Source: an uncultured Bacteroidales bacterium
GTDB taxonomy: Bacteria; Bacteroidota; Bacteroidia; Bacteroidales; UBA932
Direction: 5' to 3'
NCBI GenBank assembly: GCA_905235535.1
Contig: CAJOLS010000008.1
Span: 1-48,218, forward strand
Length of the DNA stretch: 48,218 nucleotides
Shown here: piece after piece, positions 1-7,943 of the stretch
How positions within the stretch are numbered: the stretch's first letter is position 1
Layout: each line of letters starts with the position of its first letter
The notes under the pieces: generated by a model
Seen by the model: only the letters and a program-made list of their open reading frames with translations
Told to the model about the DNA's origin: nothing
The model's database searches: none
Made by a program: the position numbers and the translations under genes

Positions 1-1278
1 ATGATGTCATAGACATCCATCCCGGCCAGGTACATCAGGGTTGCTCCGGTACGCCGGGCCGTGTGCGAGTGAATCAGTTTGTATTTTTCATATTTGACGG
101 TGGTCTTGGTGCCGCCTTTGGTTTCGACCATTTCAACCATTTCGTCAATGCCAGCCATTTTGCCGATTTCTTTGATGTAGCGGTTGATGACCTGGTCGGC
201 CAAGTGGGGCATCTGGTAGTTGTAGCGTTCCAGGATGTTCTTGAGCTCGGAGGAGCATGGCACGGCAACTTTGGCGCCGGTCTTGTGCTGGCGGATGTTG
301 ATGTACATTACCTCGCGGGTCTGGATTTCGGCCTTGGTCTTGCCGGGATGTTCAGGATCCGGAACGTCCACGATGGTGCGTTTGGTGTAGGACTGGATGG
401 CGTCGCGGGAGATGTTGTTGTAGTCGGAGACGCGCTGGGCGGTCCAGCAGCCGACGAGGAAGATGTCACGCGCCTGCTGGCTGGTAGCCGACGGGCATCT
501 TGGAGAGGTCCACGGCGCAGAATTTCTCCAAGTCTTCTTTGGTGAGGTAGATGGAATCCACTTCGATGCGGGTGCCCTTGAAGCGTTTGTCCTTGTATTT
601 TTGGCTCTGATTATATCCTTCAGACTCGGCCGAATGAAGAATCCCTTTAAGGTGGGCGATGTGCTTACCAATAGTGTTGATGGAATATTGCCTATTTTTC
701 ATCCATTCGGTGTATTTGAAATACACGGTGATGTCAATGTCGTTGAAATCATAGCTTGTGTGTGTCTCCTCCTGGAAGGTTTTCCAGACGGTCATTGATT
801 CACGGAAGGTTTTGGCGGTACCGTGGGCAAAGTTATTGCCTCTCTCAGTTTGTCTGGCTCCTGAGAAGATATCCTTGACGTACAGGTCTATGTACTTGGA
901 AAACGTCATTCGTTTGGCCTCTTCCTCAGCGCGGCGTTTGGCCTCTTCCTGACGAAACTGCTCTTCGCGCTCTTCACGATAGATGATTTCGTTGCAGATC
1001 TTCTTTACATCATCACTTGTTAGCGCCTGCCCTTCCTTTAAGCGTGAATCAACGGCATTGCGAATCTGCTCCATTTTGGTGTTTACATGGGCGCCGGACT
1101 CACTTTTGGCGTAATTCGCCCAGGCAGCGCCGTTACGATCCAGCCGCCACTTCTCTGCAGGAACGGATAAATCGGTCTTTACTCGAATGTTAATTTTAGG
1201 TTCCGGGTGCTGAATCCGGATGTACAAAGGGACGATTCCTTTTGCTTCTTTGTTGAGCAATACAAATGTTGTGGCCAT
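1..1278 (-). pseudogene. Tyrosine recombinase / phage-type integrase, frameshifted and truncated by the left window edge
   Basis: N-terminal part MATTFVLLNKEAKGIVPLYIRIQHPEPKINIRVKTDLSV... (ATG at 1278) with a SAM-like core-binding region. After a frameshift near 475 the other frame continues QQARDIFLVGCWTAQRVSDYNNISRDAIQSYTKRTIVDVPDPEHPGKTKAEIQTREVMYINIRQHKTGAKVAVPCSSELKNI... to HSHTARRTGATLMYLAGMDVYDI, which is the HxxRRTGAT catalytic box. Runs off the window at position 1. Confidence 0.85.
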
Positions 1279-1304
1279 AATCGATATGTTTAAATTTCGT
1301 ATTA

Positions 1305-1320
1305 CAAAGATACAAAGATA
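1305..1320 (-). promoter_or_regulatory. Two tandem Bacteroidota -7 boxes (TATCTTTG TATCTTTG) upstream of the integrase
   Basis: Plus strand CAAAGATACAAAGATA; the reverse complement gives two copies of TAnnTTTG, 27-42 nt upstream of the integrase ATG. Confidence 0.5.
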
Positions 1321-1482
1321 TTCCGAATAATGTACTGAAAATGTACTAAAAATCACGAAGAGCCACCGAAGGTGCCGAAGGCTCTTTTTCGTATTTTTGC
1401 TATATATCAATTAGTTATAAAATAATTTATTCGGAACAGAAGAAAAGATTTTCGGCAAATGCGGTTCCTCACTCACCGCTTC

Positions 1483-1511
1483 AAAGCCAGCAAATGCTGG
1501 CTTTTTGCGTT
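1483..1511 (+). terminator. Intrinsic terminator-like hairpin
   Basis: AAAGCCAGCAAATGCTGGCTTTTTGCGTTTT: near-perfect stem followed by a T tract on the plus strand. Confidence 0.5.
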
Positions 1512-1583
1512 TTCGTTCGGATTCGAACTTCAGCCCACGTCACCCTCACCCCCAACCCGCTTATTCCCTCACTTTTGGGGAAC

Positions 1584-1617
1584 AAAAAAAAACACCGATT
1601 TTCGGGTGAAATCGGTG
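1584..1617 (-). terminator. Rho-independent terminator downstream of the tRNA (minus strand)
   Basis: CACCGATTT-TCGGGTG-AAATCGGTG stem with AAAAAAAAA on its left, i.e. a T tract after the hairpin on the minus strand. Confidence 0.7.
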
Positions 1618-1666
1618 CAAGTTTTCGGGGTTAACTGATTGGTAATCAGGTTATTATCCCTCTTGT

Positions 1667-1740
1667 GAGGACACGCAGATTTGAACTGCGGACCTCTTGC
1701 CTGTCAAGCAAGCGCTCTAAACCAACTGAGCTATGCCCTC
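1667..1740 (-). tRNA. tRNA-Val (anticodon GAC)
   Basis: Reverse complement GAGGGCATAGCTCAGTTGGTTTAGAGCGCTTGCTTGACAGGCAAGAGGTCCGCAGTTCAAATCTGCGTGTCCTC folds as a cloverleaf: acceptor GAGGGCA/TGTCCTC, D stem GCTC/GAGC, anticodon stem CTTGC/GCAAG with loop TTGACAG, T stem CGCAG/CTGCG. CCA is not encoded. Confidence 0.9.
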
Positions 1741-1792
1741 AAAAGGATTGCAAATATAGGTAAAAAGAACGGATGCTCCAAATTTTTCTGCA

Positions 1793-2604
1793 TCACTTTA
1801 CCCGGTGACGACCATTTTCGAAAGAGACTTCGTCCATGGCGATGGGCTTGCCGCCGCCCAGGTCCACCAGTTCGTCGTGATGGGACTGCTTGTAGTCCCA
1901 GCCGTAGATATCGGCCGCCAAAACATCTACATACTCATTTCCCGGATAGAAATCGGCATACGGGAAAGCGTCATCATTCTCCTTCACACGCGGGGCGTTG
2001 GGGTCCCATACCCAGAGGAGGTTGTCCAGGCCCTTGCCGGTGAAATACTCGTAGGTCATGATCCAAAACCGTTTGAAACCCTGTTCGCCGGGCTGGTTGC
2101 CCCACCAGAACCAGGCGCCGTTCATCTCGTGGTACGGGCGCCATAGCACGGGAACCTAGGCCTCCTTCAGTTGCAGAAGGTACGGAATAACCGTATCCAT
2201 TTCCCGCTCCCAGGCATTGTGCAGGGGTGTTCCGGGAGTACAGAGCGCATCCCATTCCTCGGCCGAAGGGCCCTGGTCCATGGTCCAGACCTTGTCTCCG
2301 TTGCAATCGTTCCCATCCGTGTAACGAGGGTCGCAGCAGTGCCACATAAGGGTGATGATTCGGCCCCTTCCCCTATGTCGTTGAAACTGAAATCGCTTCC
2401 CCATACTACCGGAAGCTTCCCGGTAATGTCCAGCACCTCGGCATCGTACCTTTCCAGATCGCTGGAGAAGTTGTGTTCCCCCGCCAGGGTGTACTGCCCG
2501 CTGATAGAATACAGAAAGCCCAGCAGTTCACAGGCTTCGGGGGTGGCGTTGGAATTCACGGGAGGGGACCCGACCTCATTTTTGTCAGGGGCCAGCGACA
2601 AAGG
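1793..2604 (-). pseudogene. GH26 (beta-mannanase-type) glycoside hydrolase remnant
   Basis: Fragments in different frames: ATPEACELLGFLYSISGQYTLAGEHNFSSDLERY..ITGKLPVVWGSDFSFNDIG, then IITLMWHCCDPR...VWTMDQGPSAEEWDAL...LLQLKEA*, then VPVLWRPYHEMNGAWFWWGNQPGEQGFKRFWIMTYEYF...NLLWVWDPN. The in-frame TAG sits between EA and VPVLWRPYHEMNGAWFWW. No signal peptide. Confidence 0.75.
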
Positions 2605-2626
2605 AACGAACAGAATGACGAAAACC

Positions 2627-2664
2627 GTCGCCGGTCCCCCCCCTATTTTGCGGACCGGCGACGG
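2627..2664. repeat. Perfect 13-bp inverted repeat (hairpin)
   Basis: CCGTCGCCGGTCC (2627-2639) and GGACCGGCGACGG (2652-2664), 12-nt loop. Confidence 0.8.
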
Positions 2665-2692
2665 AAATGCCGGGGACCAGCAACGAGAGGCA

Positions 2693-2721
2693 CAAAAAAG
2701 GGCCGACCGGTGGGGTCAGCC
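2693..2721 (-). terminator. Intrinsic terminator downstream of tpiA
   Basis: Minus strand GGCTGACC-CCACC-GGTCGGCC followed by CTTTTTTG. Confidence 0.65.
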
Positions 2722-2731
2722 TTGTAGATGG

Positions 2732-2829
2732 CCTCAAAGCCAGGCTCAGAAGCAGGTGGCGACGATCAGGAAATCATCGGCCTCAAAGCCAAACTCAGAA
2801 GCTGGTGGCGATGGCCAGGAAGTCATCGG
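2732..2829. repeat. 49-bp imperfect tandem direct repeat covering the 3' end of tpiA
   Basis: 2732-2780 CCTCAAAGCCAGGCTCAGAAGCAGGTGGCGACGATCAGGAAATCATCGG versus 2781-2829 CCTCAAAGCCAAACTCAGAAGCTGGTGGCGATGGCCAGGAAGTCATCGG; 42 of 49 positions identical by hand count. Confidence 0.85.
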
Positions 2830-3550
2830 CTTTGAGGGCGGCGCCGCCGATGAGGCCGCCGTCAATGTCCTTCTCGGCGAAGAGTTCCTTGGCGTTGGAG
2901 GGCTTGCAGGAGCCACCGTAGAGGATGGTCATGTCGTCGGCCATCTGGGCGCCGAACTTCGCCTCAATCACGTTGCGGATGCAAGCGTGGATTTCCTCGG
3001 CCTGGGCGGCAGTGGCGGTCTTGCCGGTGCCGATGGCCCAGACGGGCTCGTAAGCGACGACCACATTCTTCATATCCTCGGCGGTGAAGTTGTAAAGGAC
3101 GTTCTTGGTCTGGGCGGTAACCACCTCGAAGTGCTTGCCGGCCTCGCGCTCGTCCAGGTTCTCACCCACGCAAAGAATCACTTTCAGGCCTGCGGCCAGG
3201 GCCAGCTGGGTTTTCACAACCAGCTTCTCGTCCGTCTCACCATAGTACTGGCGACGCTCGGAGTGACCCAGGATGGTGTACTGGCAACCCAGGGAAGTGA
3301 GCATGTTCACAGCCACCTCTCCGGTGTAGGCACCTTTCTCATGGTCTGCGCAGTTCTGGGCACTCAGCTGCACCTTGGAGCCCTTGAGGACATCGGCCAC
3401 GCAGGCCAGGTGGGTGAACGGAGGAGCCACTACCAGCTCTACATTGGCGGGAAGGTTCTGGGCCTTCTCAACTACAGCTTTGGCGAGTTCTACGCCTTCG
3501 GGCACGGTGGTGTTCATTTTCCAGTTGCCCGCTACAATGAATTTTCTCAT
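2795..3550 (-). CDS. tpiA: Triosephosphate isomerase
   Basis: MRKFIVAGNWKMNTTVPEGVELAKAV...LGHSERRQYYGETDE...VAYEPVWAIGTGKTATAAQAEEIH...ILYGGSCKPSNAKELFAEKDIDGGLIGGAALKADDFLAIA: all TIM signature motifs. Confidence 0.97.
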   Translation of the reverse strand: MRKFIVAGNWKMNTTVPEGVELAKAVVEKAQNLPANVELVVAPPFTHLACVADVLKGSKVQLSAQNCADHEKGAYTGEVAVNMLTSLGCQYTILGHSERRQYYGETDEKLVVKTQLALAAGLKVILCVGENLDEREAGKHFEVVTAQTKNVLYNFTAEDMKNVVVAYEPVWAIGTGKTATAAQAEEIHACIRNVIEAKFGAQMADDMTILYGGSCKPSNAKELFAEKDIDGGLIGGAALKADDFLAIATSF

Positions 3551-3558
3551 CTAACTAA

Positions 3559-4464
3559 TTATTTTACAGACATGACTGCCGAAGCAATCGAATTTAATTT
3601 CACATCTACGGAATCTGCGCGGGAGGCCAGGATGCAGGGAACCTTGGTACCCACCAGGAAACCGGCCTGACGCACGTCTTTGGCCAGTTTGGAATTGGTC
3701 TTCCAGAACACGTTGGCGCTTTCGATGTTGGGGAACAGGAGGCAGTCGGCGTCTCCGGCCACGGGGCTCTTGAGCTTCTTAATCTCTACAGACTCCTGGT
3801 CAATGGCCACATCCAGGGCCAGAGGGCCGTCTCCGATGGCCTTGATCTGGCCACGGTCGCACATCTTGGCCAGCATGGCACCCTCGATGCAGGCCGGCAT
3901 GGAATCCAGCATCTGCTCGGAGGCGGCGATGAAGGCAATCTTGGGCGTAGCAATGCCGAAGCTGCGGGCCACGCCGGTGACAAAACCGGCCATCTTCACC
4001 TTCTGGCGGAAGTCCGGAGCCGGAATCACAGCCATGTCGGTAATGAAGATTAGCTTGTGGTAGTTGGGGTTCTCGATAACGCCCACGTGGCTCAGGAGGC
4101 CCTTCGGGGGCAGCAGCCCCACTTCCTTGTTCAGGATGGCTCGCAGGAACTTGTCCGTGGAGCACAGGCCCTTCATGAGCACGTCTCCCTCTCCGTCATG
4201 GACCATGCGGACAGCCTCGGCCACGGCCTTGAGCTCATCCTTCACATCCACGATGGTGAACTTGTCAACATGGATCTTGGAAGCCTTGCATACATCGGCA
4301 ATCATATCGGCATCTCCCACGAGGGTAACCTTCACAAAGCCCATGTCGCTGGCCAGGGAAGCGGCCTCGATGGTGTGGGAATCCACGCCCCAGGCGGCAA
4401 TCATGCGCTTGCAGATGCCTTGTGCCTTGAGTTCGGCAAACAGATCGTTAAAATTGGTAATCAT
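3559..4464 (-). CDS. Phosphate acetyl/butyryltransferase family protein (Ptb-like)
   Basis: 301 aa; ...DVLMKGLCSTDKFLRAILNKEVGL...LLSHVGVIENPNYHKLIFITDMAVIPAPDFRQK...GPLALDVAIDQESVEIKKLKSPVAGDADCLLFPNIESANVFWK, typical of Ptb-type PTA_PTB proteins. Confidence 0.88.
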   Translation of the reverse strand: MITNFNDLFAELKAQGICKRMIAAWGVDSHTIEAASLASDMGFVKVTLVGDADMIADVCKASKIHVDKFTIVDVKDELKAVAEAVRMVHDGEGDVLMKGLCSTDKFLRAILNKEVGLLPPKGLLSHVGVIENPNYHKLIFITDMAVIPAPDFRQKVKMAGFVTGVARSFGIATPKIAFIAASEQMLDSMPACIEGAMLAKMCDRGQIKAIGDGPLALDVAIDQESVEIKKLKSPVAGDADCLLFPNIESANVFWKTNSKLAKDVRQAGFLVGTKVPCILASRADSVDVKLNSIASAVMSVK

Positions 4465-4467
4465 GGT

Positions 4468-5682
4468 TTATTCTTGGTTTTCTAATACAATATGCATGGT
4501 GTCGCGGGCAATGACCAGTTCCTCGTTGGTGCAGATGAGGGCGGCCTTCACCTTGGAATCCTCGGTGGTGATGATGGCGTCTTCCGCAAAGGCCACGTTG
4601 GCTTCATAATCTACCTTGAGGCCGATGTAGGAGAAGTTCTCCAGCACACGGCGGCGCAGGCGGCTGTTGTGCTCTCCGATGCCGCCGGTGAAGACGATGA
4701 GGTCCACTCCGTTCATGGCGGCGATATAGGAGCCGATGTTCTTGATGATGTCGTAGGTGAACTTCTTGAACACCAGTTTGGCCTTGGGGTCTCCCTCGTT
4801 GGCCAGCTCGTTGAGCTCCCGGGCGTCGGAAGATTTGGTGGAAACCCCCAGGAAGCCGGATTTGCGGTTGAGGATGGTGGTCATCTCGTCCGGGGTTACT
4901 CCCAGTTTCTTCTCCAGGTACAGGACGGCGTTGGCGTCGATGTTGCCCACGCGGGTGCCCATGATCATACCCTCCAGCGGGGTGAAGCCCATGGAAGTAT
5001 CCACGCACTTGCCGTTCTGGATGGCGCAGATGGAGCTGCCGGCGCCCAGGTGGCAGGTGATGATCTTGGACTCATTGATATCCAGGCCGGCCAGCCTGGC
5101 GCCCACACCGGCTACAAACTGGTGGGAAGTGCCGTGGGCACCGTAACGGCGCACGCGGTATTTCTCATAATACTCGTAAGGCAGGCCGTACATGTATGCA
5201 TAGGCGGGCATGGTCTGGTGGAAGGCGGTGTCGAAGGTGACCACCTGGGGCACGCTGGGCAGGGCGTCCTGCATGGCATGGATACCCAGCAGGTGGGCCG
5301 GGTTGTGCAGCGGGGCAAAGTCTGCGCAGAAGGCAATCTTGTCCAGGACATCCTGGTTCACCAGCACGGAGCCGGAGAAAAAGTCTCCTCCCTGCACGAT
5401 GCGGTGACCCACGGCCTCGATGTCTTCCAAGGACTTCAGGACGCCGGTTTCCGGGTCTGTGAGGGCCTTGAGGATGAGTTTCATGCCCTCCTTGTGATCC
5501 GGGATGGGCACATCCAGCACAATCTTTTCCTTTCCAGTGGGAGCGTATTGGAGAATGCCGGCAGGCAGGCCGATTTTCTCTGCAATACCTTTGGCAATTA
5601 CGTCAAAAACGTCGTCGCTTTTCATGTCCAGAAGCTGGTACTTGATGGACGAGCTTCCGCAGTTGATTACGAGAATGATCAT
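4468..5682 (-). CDS. ackA: Acetate kinase
   Basis: MIILVINCGSSSIKYQLLDM...GHRIVQGGDFFSGSVLV...PLHNPAHLLGIHAMQ...VVTFDTAFHQTMPAYAYMYGLPYEYYEKYRVRRYGAHGTSHQFV...FTGGIGEHNSRLRR. Start taken at MIILVIN rather than the longer ORF start at 5712. Confidence 0.93.
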   Translation of the reverse strand: MIILVINCGSSSIKYQLLDMKSDDVFDVIAKGIAEKIGLPAGILQYAPTGKEKIVLDVPIPDHKEGMKLILKALTDPETGVLKSLEDIEAVGHRIVQGGDFFSGSVLVNQDVLDKIAFCADFAPLHNPAHLLGIHAMQDALPSVPQVVTFDTAFHQTMPAYAYMYGLPYEYYEKYRVRRYGAHGTSHQFVAGVGARLAGLDINESKIITCHLGAGSSICAIQNGKCVDTSMGFTPLEGMIMGTRVGNIDANAVLYLEKKLGVTPDEMTTILNRKSGFLGVSTKSSDARELNELANEGDPKAKLVFKKFTYDIIKNIGSYIAAMNGVDLIVFTGGIGEHNSRLRRRVLENFSYIGLKVDYEANVAFAEDAIITTEDSKVKAALICTNEELVIARDTMHIVLENQE

Positions 5683-5713
5683 ATAGGTTGTAAATTTAGT
5701 TCGGTACGTCATG

Positions 5714-5721
5714 CAAAGATA
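5714..5721 (-). promoter_or_regulatory. Candidate -7 box for the ackA transcript (TATCTTTG)
   Basis: CAAAGATA on the plus strand in the ackA/comEC divergent intergenic region. Confidence 0.4.
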
Positions 5722-5747
5722 CGAAATTATTGCTAATTTCGCTACGT

Positions 5748-6830
5748 ATGGCCGATACTAAAAGCATAGAGGCCCTGTCGGCGGTTTTCACCGCGGGCGT
5801 GGTGGCGGGAACCCTGGTTTCGGCCCGCCTGGCCGGTCCCGTGAGCGCCGTCCTCTTTCCCCTGCTCCTGCTTCCCCTCCTTTTCCGGGAAAAGCTGCGC
5901 CTGAGCCCGGAGAAATGGGCCGTGGGCGTGTGCTGGCTGGCCTTTTTGCTGCTGGGCCTGTTCTGTGCCACCTCGCGCGCCGTTCCCGGAATAGAGGAGC
6001 CTTCGGCCCTCCAGCTATGGGCCCTCAAGGCGGCCGACGCCCTCCGCGCCCGCATAGACGCGCTCCCGTTCCGGGCCAACAGCACCGCTCCCCTTCTCAA
6101 AGCCTTCCTCACCGCAGACCGCAGCGGGCTGGAGGCCCGGACCCTGGCCACTTTCCGCACCAGCGGGGCCTCCCATCTGCTGGCCCTGAGCGGCCTGCAC
6201 ATGGGCATCCTCTACGTCCTGTTTGACAAGCTCACCCTGCCCTGGGGCGGGTCCCGTACGGCCGCCATCATCCGCTTTGTTCTCTTCGGCCTGGGCGGCG
6301 GCTTCTTCACGCTCATGACCGGGGCTTCCCCCTCCATCGTACGCGCCTACCTGTTCATCCTCATCGGGGAAATCCTGCGGGTGAGCGGAAGGCCCAGAAA
6401 GTCCTCCCGGGTGCTTTGCCTGGCCCTTCTGGTGCAGCTGGTGCTGGACCCTTCCGTTTTCCGGACGGTGGGCTTCCAGCTTTCGTACCTGGCCATGGCC
6501 GGCATCTTCCTCCTCTACCCCGTCCTGGAAAGCTGGTACCCGGCAGGAAGCCGCTGGAACCCTTTCCGCCGCATCTGGCAGGCATCGGCCCTGGCCATCA
6601 GTTGCCAGCTGTTCACCGGTCCCCTGGCCTGGCTTCGCTTCCACTCTTTTCCCCGGCACTTCCTCCTCACCAACCTGCTGGCCATCCCCGTCACTTCCGC
6701 GCTGCTCTCATCGGCCGTGGCGGCCCTGATGCTGGACACCCTTCACTTGTGCCCGCCCTTCCTGATAACAATAACAGACGGCCTGGGCCGCCTGCTACTA
6801 TGGATGCTGCAAGTGATTGCAAGTATGTGA
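5748..6830 (+). CDS. ComEC/Rec2-type competence-domain membrane protein, short form
   Basis: MADTKSIEALSAVF...; ATFRTSGASHLLALSGLHMGILYVLFDKL...GASPSIVRAYLFILIGEILRVSGR...DPSVFRTVGFQLSYLAMAGIFLLYPVLES; multiple hydrophobic segments; ends without a metallo-beta-lactamase domain. Confidence 0.85.
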   Translation: MADTKSIEALSAVFTAGVVAGTLVSARLAGPVSAVLFPLLLLPLLFREKLRLSPEKWAVGVCWLAFLLLGLFCATSRAVPGIEEPSALQLWALKAADALRARIDALPFRANSTAPLLKAFLTADRSGLEARTLATFRTSGASHLLALSGLHMGILYVLFDKLTLPWGGSRTAAIIRFVLFGLGGGFFTLMTGASPSIVRAYLFILIGEILRVSGRPRKSSRVLCLALLVQLVLDPSVFRTVGFQLSYLAMAGIFLLYPVLESWYPAGSRWNPFRRIWQASALAISCQLFTGPLAWLRFHSFPRHFLLTNLLAIPVTSALLSSAVAALMLDTLHLCPPFLITITDGLGRLLLWMLQVIASM

Positions 6831-7865
6831 TTACTTCTTGAGGACGAAACCGGGGGAAACCCATTCCTTCATGTTACCGTTGTCGTCCGTGTAGATGAGA
6901 TATCCTTCCAGATTGGGGTCTCCCAGGATGAGCACCTGGGCGCCGTGCAGGCCCGTTACCATGCACCAGGTGGCGACGGCGTCCGACTCTGCGGCGTTGT
7001 TGGAAGAAACCACCGTGGCGCTGAGGAGGTTATGCTCTACAGGATAACCGGTGCGCGGGTTGATGGTGTGTGCATATTTGCGCCCGTTACGGATGTAGAA
7101 CTTGCGGTAGTTGCCGGAGGTTACAATGCCGGCGGGCTTCCCCTCGGAACTCCAGACGCCGCTGAGGCCTTCCTCTCCTCCCTGGCCGTCCGGCTGGTCT
7201 ATGGGACGGTCCACTCCCACGGACCAGGGCTGGCCGGAGGGACTGAGACCGTCACACCAGATTTCCCCGATGTCTATGAGCATGTCCTTCACACCCAGGC
7301 TGTACAGGTATTTGGCAATGATATCGCAACTGTAGCCCTGTGCAATGGCGTTGTAGTTGAACCGGGGATATCCCATGGAGGCCGGATTTATGTAGCCGTC
7401 CACCACCGGAAGTTCTGCCGGAAGATGTCCCATTCCGCCCTGGGCAAGGAGCCTGGCAATCTCTTCATCCGTGGGGAAGGTACTGTTGCGGAAACCGAAG
7501 CCCCAGGCATCGTAAAGGGCGGCGGCCCCAAAATCCAAAGCACCGCCGGAGCGCTCCCACAAACGGTACGCCATGCGGTACATATCCAGGAACATCTGGG
7601 TGGAGGGAATCTTTTCCCCGCTGTTGAAACGGGAAAGGAGGGACTTCTTGTTATAGCCGGAAAGGGTGGTGTCAATCTGGACTATGAGGGCATCTATACT
7701 GTCCCGCACGGCTTCTACCGGGAGACTGACACCCTTCATGTTCATCTTGACGCGGTAACTGTTGCCCTGGGCATAACCACTGATCTGAACATATTCATCC
7801 TTCTGTTCCCCGCAAGAGGACAGCAACAGCAGAAGAAGGCCTGATATGAACAAGAGCTTTTTCAT
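6831..7865 (-). CDS. apbE: FAD:protein FMN transferase (ApbE), lipoprotein
   Basis: MKKLLFISGLLLLLLSSCGEQ (lipobox); GGALDFGA..., INPASMGYPRFNYNAIAQGYSCDIIAKYLYSLGVKDMLIDIGEI, SGNYRKFYIRNGRKYAHTINPRTGYPVEHNLLSATVVSSNNAAESDAVATWCMVTG. Confidence 0.92.
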   Translation of the reverse strand: MKKLLFISGLLLLLLSSCGEQKDEYVQISGYAQGNSYRVKMNMKGVSLPVEAVRDSIDALIVQIDTTLSGYNKKSLLSRFNSGEKIPSTQMFLDMYRMAYRLWERSGGALDFGAAALYDAWGFGFRNSTFPTDEEIARLLAQGGMGHLPAELPVVDGYINPASMGYPRFNYNAIAQGYSCDIIAKYLYSLGVKDMLIDIGEIWCDGLSPSGQPWSVGVDRPIDQPDGQGGEEGLSGVWSSEGKPAGIVTSGNYRKFYIRNGRKYAHTINPRTGYPVEHNLLSATVVSSNNAAESDAVATWCMVTGLHGAQVLILGDPNLEGYLIYTDDNGNMKEWVSPGFVLKK

Positions 7866-7943
7866 ACTTCGGTTGTTATCTTGGCAAGATTTTTGCGCAA
7901 ATTTACAAAAAAATAGCGATATTTGCGAATTGAACGAAAAAAG

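Noticed and set aside
2171-3670. 499-aa plus-strand ORF over tpiA
   Set aside because: Antisense to a canonical triosephosphate isomerase; crosses the hairpins and the 49-bp repeat without domain content.
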